From NCBI GenBank assembly GCA_902801175.1, contig CADCHF010000001.1, forward strand, positions 62,001 to 126,000: 64,000 nucleotides of DNA, written 5' to 3'. Positions within the stretch are counted from its first letter, which is position 1. Each line of letters begins with the position of its first letter. This stretch comes from an uncultured Coriobacteriaceae bacterium. GTDB lineage: Bacteria > Actinomycetota > Coriobacteriia > Coriobacteriales > Atopobiaceae. Made by a program: the position numbers and the translations under genes. Positions 16,098-25,182 of the stretch are shown piece after piece. The notes under the pieces are model-generated. The model ran no database searches and had not been told where the DNA came from. It was given only the letters and a program-made list of their open reading frames with translations.

Positions 16098-17513
16098 CTA
16101 GCGAGCCTCTTGAGGCTTTTGCCCGCGTGCTCCAGCAATGGCGTCATGAACCCTCACGAACACCAGGCCAGCGACGGCGGCAACAACCGACCCCGCAAGG
16201 ATGGCGCACTTTGCCCCAAGCACCTCGGCCGGATCGCTAAAGGACAGACCTGCAATGAGGATCGACATGGTAAAGCCCATGCCACCCATGATGCCCACGG
16301 CAACAATCTGGCTCCAGCTCACATTGTTGGGAAGCTTGGCAAAGCCAATCTTAACCAGAAGGACGGTCACGGCAATGATGCCGATGGGCTTGCCAAGGAC
16401 CGCACCAAAGAAGGCTCCCTGCACCACGCGGTCAGTAACGACCGTGCCAAGGTCAACGCCAACCAGACGCACCTGAGCGTTGGTGAAGGCGAACAGCGGA
16501 AGGATGACAAAGTTGACGAGCGTCGAGATGTTGTTCTCAACGCGCTCCAGCGGCGGAGTCACATGGTGCATAACTCGCTCGACCGACACCGCAGCGTGGG
16601 TAAAGTCATGCTGACCAAGCACGTGCAGCCTGTCGTCGTACTTGTCGTCGAGGTCACGCGCCTCTTCGGCAAGCCAGTCACGAAGGTTGTCAAGACGGAC
16701 GTCGCTACGGGCAGGCAAGAAGAACGCCAAGATGACGCCCGCAAGCGTTGCGTGAATGCCCGAGTTGTACATGCAGATCCACAGGAACAGGCCAACAAAC
16801 ATATAGGGCTTGGCCGAATAGACGTGCGCATGGCTGATGAGAGCCAGGATCACAATGGTTCCAAGAGCCGCCGCACACCACGCGATGCTGGGCGACTGTC
16901 CGTAGAAGAGAGCAAGCACGAGGATGGCCAGGATGTCGTCGGCAATGGCCAGCGTCTGGAAGAAGACCTTGGTCTCCTGAGGTATGGCGTCGCTCAAAAG
17001 GGACATCACGCCAAGGGCAAAGGCAATATCGGTAGCAATGGGAATGGCCCAACCGCCAATGGTCGAGCGGCCAAAGTTGAAAAGCGTGTAGATGAGCGCC
17101 GGCACAGTCACGCCGCCAACAGCAGCAAGCATGGGCAGCGCTGCCTGGCGCGGATGGCGCAGCTGGCCAATGGTCATCTCGTACTTGAGCTCGACGCCCA
17201 CCAGCATGAAGAAGACAGCCATGAGGAAGTCGTTGACAAAGGCCTCGATTGACATGCCCATGGTTACGGGCCCAAGCGTTATGGAAAGCTCGGCCTCGAG
17301 AATCTCCCTAACGACCTCATAGGCCGGGGAGTTGGCGACCGCCACAGCCAATATGGCCGCGATGACCATAACAGCCGCAGCAATGGTGCCGTTTGAGGTG
17401 ATGTTGTCAATCGCGTTTGCGGTGCTCAGGCGCTTGACTACCGCAGGCTCGGCAATGATGGCCTCGGGGCTGGTCTCGATTGTCGTCTCTTGAGCGTTGG
17501 TGTTCTCGGACAT
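16098..17513 (-). CDS. nhaA: Na+/H+ antiporter NhaA
   Basis: Exchanges internal Na+ for external H+ and supports pH and salt balance. The 471 residues include the paired transport aspartates region (ATDIAFALG and ADDILAILVLALFYG), plus about twelve membrane segments. A charged insertion EEARDLDDKYDDRLH lies mid-protein. The ATG at 17513 is preceded by TGGAGGG, and sequence upstream of it does not look coding. It stands alone. Confidence 0.96.
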   Translation of the reverse strand: MSENTNAQETTIETSPEAIIAEPAVVKRLSTANAIDNITSNGTIAAAVMVIAAILAVAVANSPAYEVVREILEAELSITLGPVTMGMSIEAFVNDFLMAVFFMLVGVELKYEMTIGQLRHPRQAALPMLAAVGGVTVPALIYTLFNFGRSTIGGWAIPIATDIAFALGVMSLLSDAIPQETKVFFQTLAIADDILAILVLALFYGQSPSIAWCAAALGTIVILALISHAHVYSAKPYMFVGLFLWICMYNSGIHATLAGVILAFFLPARSDVRLDNLRDWLAEEARDLDDKYDDRLHVLGQHDFTHAAVSVERVMHHVTPPLERVENNISTLVNFVILPLFAFTNAQVRLVGVDLGTVVTDRVVQGAFFGAVLGKPIGIIAVTVLLVKIGFAKLPNNVSWSQIVAVGIMGGMGFTMSILIAGLSFSDPAEVLGAKCAILAGSVVAAVAGLVFVRVHDAIAGARGQKPQEAR

Positions 17514-17716
17514 GTCCCTCCATCTAAATGGGTTATGAGGCAACGGACGCCCCAAGGTAGAGAAACCCCTTGCGGCATGGCAGCGGATGGGCAAGAAGCG
17601 CGCCATCCTTACGCATGCGCAAAGTTCATAACTATTTAAATATATGACAAAAAACGTGCCGGGTCGCTTTTGACAGGCATCTTAAGGCGGACTCCGCAAT
17701 TGGCGCCAAGGGAGCT

Positions 17717-18592
17717 CTACCTCACGCCCTCGACACCGATTCCCACAAGGTCGGGACCCGTATGCACAAGCAGGTCAGCCGAGACCCCAGAACGGACCAG
17801 ACTCTCGACCTCGACACCCAGCTCATCCATTTCGTTGCGCAGACGCTCTTCAAGGCTGTCAAAGAGCCCAGAGCACGAATCGGAGCAGCATATGGCAAGC
17901 CGAACCACCTTGAAGCCTGCCGCCTTCTCTCGGGCAAGGCTGAGCTCTGTTGTAAGCGATCGCTCCCAGCCGCGGGCCTTGCGAGCCACCACATAGTGCC
18001 CGCTTTGGTTGCAGGTGATGACCGGCTTGATGTCGAGCATGCTGCCCAGGCGATACACCGGCTCAGAGATACGTCCGCCCTTGCGGAGATACTCGAGCGT
18101 CGTTGTAGAGAAGAAGACCCAGGTCTTGCGCGCCACGGCATCGAGTGCAGCCTGGAGCGCACCAAAGCTCACGCCCTCTTCGATCATGCGACCAGCGGCC
18201 ATGACCACCATGCCAGCTGCAACGCCAATCGACAGCGAGTCAACTACCACAACGGGAAAGTCCTCCATCTGCGAGGCAATGAGGCGCACCGTCTGACAGG
18301 TTGCTGAGAGGCCCGAGGAGATGGTCACGAACACAGCGCTCTCGTAGCCGTCGTTCTTGGCCTGTTCAAAGAGCTGGCGTATGGTATCGGGCGAGGGCAG
18401 GGACGTTTTGGGGACCTCGTGCACAAGACGATCTGTGAGCTGCTGTGCCGTGATGTCGATACCGCTTCGCAGGGTTATGCCATCAGAAAACGTGATGAGC
18501 AGCGGAGCGACACGAATGTCATAGCGTGAAATATACTCCTCCGGCGTGTTGGTGCCGGTATCCGTCAAGAGGGCGATCTTTTGAGCGTTCAT
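17717..18592 (-). CDS. DegV-family fatty-acid-binding protein
   Basis: 291 residues with DegV signatures: LLTDTGTN near the start (usual form TDSTAD), VTISSGLSATCQ for fatty-acid binding, VDSLSIGVAAGM, and LRKGGRIS. Known DegV/FakB proteins present fatty acids to FakA kinase; no fakA is visible. The start has TAGGAGGCGGC upstream. It is divergent from the DUF1836 regulator, with a 25-bp palindrome in between. Confidence 0.93.
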   Translation of the reverse strand: MNAQKIALLTDTGTNTPEEYISRYDIRVAPLLITFSDGITLRSGIDITAQQLTDRLVHEVPKTSLPSPDTIRQLFEQAKNDGYESAVFVTISSGLSATCQTVRLIASQMEDFPVVVVDSLSIGVAAGMVVMAAGRMIEEGVSFGALQAALDAVARKTWVFFSTTTLEYLRKGGRISEPVYRLGSMLDIKPVITCNQSGHYVVARKARGWERSLTTELSLAREKAAGFKVVRLAICCSDSCSGLFDSLEERLRNEMDELGVEVESLVRSGVSADLLVHTGPDLVGIGVEGVR

Positions 18593-18667
18593 GCCGCCTC
18601 CTACAAAACCTCAAGCTGCAGACCTGCATCCTGTGCGAACATGGTTCACTATACTCCTGATATTCCC

Positions 18668-18692
18668 TAATCTAGTCTTTGATACTAGATTA
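18668..18692. promoter_or_regulatory. Palindromic operator candidate between degV and the DUF1836 gene
   Basis: Perfect 9-bp arms TAATCTAGT/ACTAGATTA separated by CTTTGAT. It sits in the divergent intergenic region. A TATAGT hexamer on the minus strand lies toward degV (around 18648-18653). The downstream plus-strand gene encodes a helix-turn-helix protein, so autoregulation and degV control are plausible but not shown. Confidence 0.65.
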
Positions 18693-18729
18693 TCCAGTTA
18701 ACAAAACGTTGTTTGGAAGGATGCGCGAG

Positions 18730-19383
18730 ATGTCACCGAGAAAGAAAGACGAGGTCACGGCACCTTTCGATTACGAACAGGAGCGAGCCCAGCTTTTTGA
18801 AACTATGTGCAATCTGCATATCTCCCGTATTGAAGAGATGCCACGCATCGAGCTTTATCTCGATCAGGTGCTCTCCATTGTTTCAACCGAGCTTTCGCCG
18901 CTCTATGTCCCAGGTGAGAAGGTCGTCACCGGGTCCATGGTCAACAACTACGTCAAACAACGGATAATGCCGGCGCCTAACCGCAAGCGCTACACCAGGC
19001 GTCACCTGTCCTATCTAATGTTTGTTTGCTGTCTTAAGCGCGTGCTATCCATCTCTCAAATCGCCCAGCTCATTGACCTTAGCAGGAGATGCGAGCTTGA
19101 TGTGTCTCACACCTATGATGAGTTTGCCACCGCCCTTGAGGGGGCGTTGGCTGTGCGATTTGCTAACGGTGCGCTCGCAGACGATTTGCCGAATAGCACG
19201 CATCTTTTCTTGCGTGACGTCAACGGCAGTCGCATAACGGGTGAGCTGCCCGTACTGCTTGAGCGCGCCATCGAGCTTTTGGCAAATAGGGCCTACATCG
19301 ATAAGGTGCTCGACCTTGAGGAGAGACGCGTTTTAGTCGCGGCCCTCAATCCCAACGCACGCGCAACCTCAGAGGACGAATAG
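18730..19383 (+). CDS. DUF1836-family putative transcription regulator
   Basis: 217 residues. Its middle has the DUF1836 pattern VTGSMVNNYVKQRIMPAPN followed by KRYTRRHLSYLMFVCCLKRVLSI, resembling MerR-type winged helix-turn-helix. The start at 18730 is preferred because GGAAGG at 18715-18720 is 9 nt away, whereas the ATG at 18721 directly touches it. The gene is divergent from degV. Confidence 0.85.
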   Translation: MSPRKKDEVTAPFDYEQERAQLFETMCNLHISRIEEMPRIELYLDQVLSIVSTELSPLYVPGEKVVTGSMVNNYVKQRIMPAPNRKRYTRRHLSYLMFVCCLKRVLSISQIAQLIDLSRRCELDVSHTYDEFATALEGALAVRFANGALADDLPNSTHLFLRDVNGSRITGELPVLLERAIELLANRAYIDKVLDLEERRVLVAALNPNARATSEDE

Positions 19384-19571
19384 AGCACATGGGCGTGGCT
19401 TGAGCGGGACCCCTCTGACTGCTGAATGCGCTATGCGCTTGGCTTATGTCTTACGCGTGGCTGCCGTCGCCAATAGGCCCCATCATCCAGACAGCCATAC
19501 CACCCAACAGGCATGTCACCTATGATGAATGCCTGCGTTCCGCACCGCATGCGAGTCAAGGAGGACTCACG

Positions 19572-20309
19572 ATGGCCATCAAGCTCGGCATCATTGGTGC
19601 CATGGAGGTCGAGGTCGACCACCTTATTGCCCAGCTAAGCGAGCCCACTCTGCTCGAGTCGGCAGGGATGCGCTTCTATGCTGGCACAATGCACGGAACA
19701 GATACCGTAGTGGTGCGCTGTGGCGTGGGCAAGGTCAACGCTGCCATGTGCACCCAAAAGCTGATAGACCAGTATGCGGTCACCCATATCATCAACACCG
19801 GTGTTGCCGGGGCACTTGACCGCGCGCTCAAGGTTGGTGACCTTGTCATCTCGACCGATGCCGTCGAGCACGACATGAATGTTGGAGCCCTGGGATACCA
19901 GCCAGGCCTCATCCCCGAGCTGGTAGACATGCGCCAAGTTCATGGCAAGCTCTCGTTTGAGGCCGATGAGCAGCTGCGAGGCATCTGCCTACGAGCCGCG
20001 CGCGAAGTTGCCCCCGAGGTAAAGGTTGTTGAGGGGCGCGTTGCCTCCGGCGACGTCTTTGTCTTTGAGCAGGACGAGAGGGACCGCATCATCGGCACCT
20101 TTGGCGCAACATGCTGCGAGATGGAAGGCGCGGCAATTGCACATGTGTGCTGGCGCAACAGCGTGCCCTTTGCGATCGTGCGGGCCATCTCAGACAACGC
20201 CGACGCCACGAGCCAAACGGAGTACCGTGTCCATGAGGCAGACATAGCACGCCACTGCGCGGGAATCGTCTCACGCGCAACCGAGCTTCTTGCCGCAAGC
20301 CAGGCCTAG
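19572..20309 (+). CDS. mtnN: 5'-methylthioadenosine/S-adenosylhomocysteine nucleosidase
   Basis: Cleaves adenine from methylthioadenosine and S-adenosylhomocysteine, recycling methyl-cycle by-products and making the AI-2 precursor. 245 residues, family-typical, starting MAIKLGIIGAMEVEV; the purine-binding block CCEMEGAAIAHVC and the catalytic region RAISDNAD are present. AAGGAGG lies 8 nt upstream of the ATG at 19572. A luxS gene is not in view. Confidence 0.96.
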   Translation: MAIKLGIIGAMEVEVDHLIAQLSEPTLLESAGMRFYAGTMHGTDTVVVRCGVGKVNAAMCTQKLIDQYAVTHIINTGVAGALDRALKVGDLVISTDAVEHDMNVGALGYQPGLIPELVDMRQVHGKLSFEADEQLRGICLRAAREVAPEVKVVEGRVASGDVFVFEQDERDRIIGTFGATCCEMEGAAIAHVCWRNSVPFAIVRAISDNADATSQTEYRVHEADIARHCAGIVSRATELLAASQA

Positions 20310-20348
20310 CGCTCTTTGCATCACAACAAGCATCCAGAGACAAAAACT

Positions 20349-20382
20349 GTGCCAGTCGTCTTCGTGACTGGCACGTTCCTTT
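20349..20382. terminator. Bidirectional terminator between mtnN and mscS
   Basis: 9-bp stem GTGCCAGTC/GACTGGCAC, loop GTCTTCGT; T-runs follow on both strands (TTCCTTTTG on plus, AGTTTTTG on minus). Confidence 0.88.
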
Positions 20383-20425
20383 TGCATGAATCCGTTTTTT
20401 GTAGCAGCCCGGCTCAACCAATGGC

Positions 20426-21232
20426 CTATGGCATCTTTACCCAAGGTCGACCTGAGATGCCCTCGGCCAGACGGGTGCGTGCCTCGTCTATGAGCACGCC
20501 ATGCGCAACGTGGATGACTATCTGCGTGATGATGCCGGCAACGTCGACGTTCACCACGACCAGCTGCACCCCCTGGTCGGCGTCATACCACTCGTCGAGC
20601 CGCTCGCGGGCAATACGGTCAATATCCTGGCGAACCTCGTCAAAAATGCTTCCGTGAACAATGACCGTCTGCAGAACGCAGCGACTTGCCGTAAAGGCAT
20701 TGAGCTTGACCAGGGCGGCCTTGTAGAGCATAGAGTTTGGAATGACGTTGACCTGCCCGTAGGCATCGCTCACACAAGTCGAGCGCCAGTTGATATCGGT
20801 CACGACGCCCGTGAAGTCGCCAAATTTGACGTGGTCTCCAGGCTCAATGACCTTGCTGGTCATGAGCGACAAGCCACCGATGATGTTGGACATGGTGTCT
20901 TGCAGGCCCAGCGACAGCGCGACCGAGCCAACGCCAAGGGCTGCGACAAATGCTGTGGGCTGCACGCCAAAGACCGGCTCGAGCACCGTCATGAGCGCGA
21001 GCGACCACACTACCACCTTGAGGATGTTGAGCAGGATGGACGCAGAGGGGACCTTGGCCTTGGTAAGTATTCGCTGCGCGAACTTTACCAGGGTTTTCTG
21101 AAGCGTATACGCAACGACGGTCACGACCGTCATCAGCATGAGCTTGCCAAGCACGTCGACGAGGCTCATCCCAAGCACTTGCGTGTTCGTGAGAAACTCC
21201 CAGAGAGTCTGCTGAGCCTCGGCGACTTCCAT
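20426..21232 (-). CDS. Small-conductance mechanosensitive channel (MscS family)
   Basis: 268 residues with three membrane helices near the N-terminus; the pore-lining helix is recognisable as FVAALGVGSVALSLGLQDTMSNIIGG, followed by the beta domain VIEPGDHVKFGDFTGVVTDI. It releases solutes on hypo-osmotic shock. The ATG is three bases beyond the pcrA stop and its Shine-Dalgarno sequence GGAGGG lies inside the 3' end of pcrA, so it is translationally coupled to it. Confidence 0.93.
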   Translation of the reverse strand: MEVAEAQQTLWEFLTNTQVLGMSLVDVLGKLMLMTVVTVVAYTLQKTLVKFAQRILTKAKVPSASILLNILKVVVWSLALMTVLEPVFGVQPTAFVAALGVGSVALSLGLQDTMSNIIGGLSLMTSKVIEPGDHVKFGDFTGVVTDINWRSTCVSDAYGQVNVIPNSMLYKAALVKLNAFTASRCVLQTVIVHGSIFDEVRQDIDRIARERLDEWYDADQGVQLVVVNVDVAGIITQIVIHVAHGVLIDEARTRLAEGISGRPWVKMP

Positions 21233-21235
21233 CGG

Positions 21236-23731
21236 CTATCCCTCCACTTTGACGATTGGGGCAAACCCCTTGAGCAGCTTCTTTGTCTTGCCGGTGCGAG
21301 TGAAGTACACCTCTATGGTATCGCCTGAGACGCCCTTGACCACCCCGGGACCAAAGGTCTTGTGAGCTACGTGGTCTCCAGCTGAAAAACTCTGGGCCGC
21401 GCGCGTTGCGTCTGGGCGTATGGGCTTGACGTTGCGGGGAGCCGAGCTCTCGGAGCTGCGCTCGCCGCCAGTGGAGCGGGTGCGCGAGCCAAACACGCGC
21501 CCGCCATATACCTCAGAGCCCCTACCGCTGCCATAGGTGCCATGACGGTCGCCGCGCTTTTCCCAGCCAACACCCGAAAGGCCAGAGCTTCCGATGCCGG
21601 TCGAGTGCAGATGCTCGCGCGGAATCTCGTTGAGGAAGCGACTGGGCGGGTTGGTCTGCACCGAGCCAAACACGCGTCTCGTTGAGGCATAGGTGAGATA
21701 GAGCCTGCGCTCCGCGCGCGTGATGGCCACGTATGCCAGGCGTCGCTCCTCCTCGATCGAGGCGCCATCGCCCTCGTAGGAACGATGCGGGAAGAGCCCC
21801 TCCTCCATACCCGCAACGAACACGACAGGGAACTCCAGGCCCTTGGCGGAATGGATGGTCATCATGGTGATGGCGCTCGACTGACCTGCCAGGGAGTCGA
21901 GGTCGCTACGCAGGGCAAGCCACTCCATGAGGGCAGGAAGCTTTTCGGCAGCCACCTGCGGATGGGACTCATCGGGAGCTGGCACAATCGCCGTAGGTGC
22001 ACTGTAGCCCTCAACGGCTCCGGCCTCGCGAAGCTGCCTTAGGCTCTCGAGCGTCTCGGCCACGTCGTCGTGAGTCTCGTCAAACTCCTGCGCAACGCCA
22101 AAGAACTCCTTGATGTTCTCGATACGGGCATCGGCCTCGACGGTGTTCTCGGCCTCGAGCGCACGAATGAGCCCAGCCTTCTCGACAATCATCCGCACGA
22201 CGTCCGTGAGGTCACCGCTGTAGTGGCGTCCGGACTCGACCGCCTGGCAGAACTCTGCAAGCCCTTGCCTAGCCTTTGCGCCAATGAGGCCGGTCTCGGC
22301 AATGCAGGCCTCCGCACTTGCGAAGAACGAGATTCCGTTGGCCGCAGCGTAGGCCCGCACCTTGGCAACCGTAGTGGTGCCAATACCGCGTCGCGGAGTG
22401 TTGACCACGCGCTCGGCGCTCACGTCATCGTCGGGGTTGACCACAAGCTTGAGATAGGCCATGACGTCACGAATCTCGGCGCGGTCAAAGAATCGCGTTC
22501 CGCCCACAATCTTGTAGGGGACACCCGCACGCAAGAACATGTCTTCGAGCGTACGCGACTGCGCGTTGGTGCGGTAGAAAACAGCAACGTCGTCGTAGCT
22601 CGTGCCCTTGTCGTGGAGCTTCTCGATCTCGGAGCCAATCCATCGCCCCTCGTCGCGCTCGTCTGCGGCCTGGAAGACCTCGATCTTGTCGCCGTCGCCC
22701 GAGCTGGTGTAGAGCCGCTTTGCCTCACGGCGCGAGTTGTTTGCGACCACGGCGTTTGCGGCCTCGAGGATGTGCCCCGTAGAGCGGTAGTTCTCCTCGA
22801 GCTTTACCACCGTTGCAGAGGGGTAATCTTTGCGGAACGCCAAGATGTTGCGGATGTCGGCGCCGCGCCACGAGTAGATGGACTGGTCGTCGTCGCCAAC
22901 GACCATGAGGTTTTGATAGCGCGCGGCAAGCAAGTTGGTGATGCGGTACTGGACATGGTTGGTGTCCTGGTACTCGTCCACGCTAATGTGGCGGAAGCGC
23001 TCCTGATAGCGCTCAAGAACGCTGGCGTGCTTGGAGAGCAGCTCGTAGGTATTGACCAAAAGATCGTCAAAGTCCATGGCATTGGCGCGCGCGAGCCTGC
23101 GCTGCAGCTGGTGATAGACGCGGGCAGCCGCTCGCTGCTGGGGAGAGCTTGCCTGAGCCTCCATCTCGTCGGGCCCAACAAGGGCGTTCTTGGCCTGGCT
23201 AATGAGCGACCTGATGCTGGCAAGCGGCGCCTGTTTGCTGTCGATGTCAAGGTCGTTCATGATGGCCTTGACAAGACGCCGCGAGTCGTCATCGTCATAG
23301 ATCGAGAAGTTGGGACGGTACCCCAAGAGCTCGCCGTCCTCGCGCAGTATGCGCACGCACATTGCATGGAAGGTGCAGACCCACATGCCGCGGGTACCTC
23401 CAGGCAGGAGCTTTCCCAAGCGCTCGCGCATCTCTGCGGCGGCCTTGTTGGTAAAGGTAATGGCCAGCACCTGCCACGGACGCACGCCCTCGTCGGCAAT
23501 CATGTGGGCGATACGGTACGTGAGCACGCGAGTCTTTCCCGAACCGGCGCCAGCCAGCACAAGCAGTGGCCCCCTCGTGCACAGCACTGCCTCGCGCTGT
23601 GCGGGATTGAGCTCGTCCAAACCGACCGCGGGCTTGGGAGTCCACGGCATGCCAGCTGCACCTGCGGCCGACACGGGAGCGCTGTCGTCTGGCAAGTCGA
23701 TGGTAAAGAGCTGCTGCTGGTCCTGAGGCAT
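21236..23731 (-). CDS. pcrA: ATP-dependent DNA helicase PcrA/UvrD
   Basis: SF1 3'-5' helicase for repair and replication-fork upkeep. 831 residues from the ATG at 23731 (AAGGAG 4 nt upstream). Walker A GAGSGKT at 61-67; motif II VDEYQDTN; motif III GDDDQSIYSWRGAD; motif VI VAITRAERRLYLTYA. The Gly/Ser/Arg-rich linker and the C-terminal Tudor-like domain (FGPGVVKGVSGDTIEVYF) that binds RNA polymerase in PcrA are present. Confidence 0.96.
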   Translation of the reverse strand: MPQDQQQLFTIDLPDDSAPVSAAGAAGMPWTPKPAVGLDELNPAQREAVLCTRGPLLVLAGAGSGKTRVLTYRIAHMIADEGVRPWQVLAITFTNKAAAEMRERLGKLLPGGTRGMWVCTFHAMCVRILREDGELLGYRPNFSIYDDDDSRRLVKAIMNDLDIDSKQAPLASIRSLISQAKNALVGPDEMEAQASSPQQRAAARVYHQLQRRLARANAMDFDDLLVNTYELLSKHASVLERYQERFRHISVDEYQDTNHVQYRITNLLAARYQNLMVVGDDDQSIYSWRGADIRNILAFRKDYPSATVVKLEENYRSTGHILEAANAVVANNSRREAKRLYTSSGDGDKIEVFQAADERDEGRWIGSEIEKLHDKGTSYDDVAVFYRTNAQSRTLEDMFLRAGVPYKIVGGTRFFDRAEIRDVMAYLKLVVNPDDDVSAERVVNTPRRGIGTTTVAKVRAYAAANGISFFASAEACIAETGLIGAKARQGLAEFCQAVESGRHYSGDLTDVVRMIVEKAGLIRALEAENTVEADARIENIKEFFGVAQEFDETHDDVAETLESLRQLREAGAVEGYSAPTAIVPAPDESHPQVAAEKLPALMEWLALRSDLDSLAGQSSAITMMTIHSAKGLEFPVVFVAGMEEGLFPHRSYEGDGASIEEERRLAYVAITRAERRLYLTYASTRRVFGSVQTNPPSRFLNEIPREHLHSTGIGSSGLSGVGWEKRGDRHGTYGSGRGSEVYGGRVFGSRTRSTGGERSSESSAPRNVKPIRPDATRAAQSFSAGDHVAHKTFGPGVVKGVSGDTIEVYFTRTGKTKKLLKGFAPIVKVEG

Positions 23732-23901
23732 ATGACTCCTTGGGTCGAGGGACAATACAAAGTGCGTTGGTATAGTCTAACGACCCCCAAGGACAAAAAC
23801 CAACACCCTCGTGAGACCTACAGACATCGCTCGCCGCAAGCCGCGCCGAGCATCCGTCCTGCAGCGTGGAGCCAACCCCAGCTCAAAGGGTTTGACTCGG
23901 G

Positions 23902-25068
23902 CTAGTTTGGCAGGCAGAGAAGATCCCACGGAGATACGGCAAAGGGCATTCGCAGCACGTAGCTCTCGCCATTGGTCGCAAGGCCGCCCTCCTCCTCGAG
24001 CCGCATGGTGCGTACGGGATAGCCAGGTGAGAGCACGTCGAGCACACGTCCCGCAGCTGCCTTGTTGCGACAGACGACCTCCGCCTCCCAGGCGTCGCCC
24101 GCCCGCCTGCAGCTGCGAACCACTCCCACCATCGTTCGCTCGCGTGCATATGACGCAGCGTAGGTGCGCTGGGAGGGGCTGCCAAACAGGAAACCCGTGG
24201 AGTACGGCCGGTGGCTCACCTGCTCCACTTCGGGCATCCAAAGGGAGGGGTCATCGCCGTCGAGCACATGACGATAGGCATTGGTCACACAGGCCGTGTA
24301 GTAGCTGCCCTTTGAGCGGCCCTCGATCTTGATTGCGTCAACACCGGCTTCCTCGAGCTTGTCGAGATGCTCCAGAAGGCAGAGGTCGCTGGAAGAGAGC
24401 AGGTAGCTTGCCCTTCCGTCCGTCTCGATGGGAATCTCTTGGCCGGACCGCTCCTCAACGAGCTTCCATCCCCAGCGGCAGGGCTGAGCGCAGCCACCGC
24501 TGTTTGCCGAGCGACTGGGACCCATGAGCTCTGCCGAGAGCAGGCACCGCCCGGAGTAGGCCACGCACATCGAACCATGGGCAAAGACCTCGAGCTCGAC
24601 ATGCTTGGGCACACGCCTGCGCAGCTCGGCAATCTGGGCAAGCGTCATCTCGCGCGCGAGCACTATGCGCTGCGCCCCAAGACGCACATACTGCATGACC
24701 GCCTGGGCATTCATGGCCGATGCCTGCGTCGAGACGTGCAGTGCCACGTGCGGGGCATGCTCTTGCACGAGCGCCATGGCCCCAAGGTCAGCCACAATGG
24801 CCGCATCGACGCCCATCTCGTCCACGCGATGCAAGAAGGCGGGCAGCTCGTCAATGTCATCGTCGGTCATCACGGTGTTGAGCGTGAGGTGCACCGCAAC
24901 ACCCGCCAAATGGGCCCTCTGAACAGCCTGAGCAAGCTCGTCCTCGCTAAAGTTGCGGGCGCCAGCCCTCATGCCCCAACGCGGAGCGGCAAGGTATGCC
25001 GCCTGTGCACCAAAGTGTATGGCCATGTCGAGTTGCTCGGGCCCCTGTGCCGGCACCAACAGCTCCAT
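23902..25068 (-). CDS. Peptidase U32-family protein
   Basis: 388 residues starting MELLVPAQGPEQLDMAIHFGA. The signature block YSGRCLLSAELMGPSRSANSGGCAQPC is the U32 motif with cysteines that can bind iron-sulphur clusters. Family members act in tRNA or 23S rRNA hydroxylation (TrhP, RlhA) or as collagen-type peptidases; I cannot choose between these from sequence. The ATG at 25068 has AAGGTG 7 nt upstream. It appears monocistronic. Confidence 0.9.
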   Translation of the reverse strand: MELLVPAQGPEQLDMAIHFGAQAAYLAAPRWGMRAGARNFSEDELAQAVQRAHLAGVAVHLTLNTVMTDDDIDELPAFLHRVDEMGVDAAIVADLGAMALVQEHAPHVALHVSTQASAMNAQAVMQYVRLGAQRIVLAREMTLAQIAELRRRVPKHVELEVFAHGSMCVAYSGRCLLSAELMGPSRSANSGGCAQPCRWGWKLVEERSGQEIPIETDGRASYLLSSSDLCLLEHLDKLEEAGVDAIKIEGRSKGSYYTACVTNAYRHVLDGDDPSLWMPEVEQVSHRPYSTGFLFGSPSQRTYAASYARERTMVGVVRSCRRAGDAWEAEVVCRNKAAAGRVLDVLSPGYPVRTMRLEEEGGLATNGESYVLRMPFAVSPWDLLCLPN

Positions 25069-25182
25069 TTGGAAACACCTTCCCCTAGCCGCAAAGACGC
25101 AAACGCATGCTGAGGTGCTGCCAATTGCGCTGCCCGCCCATGGCGACCCCGGCATTAGCATCTTAGACGAGTCACGCCTTGC

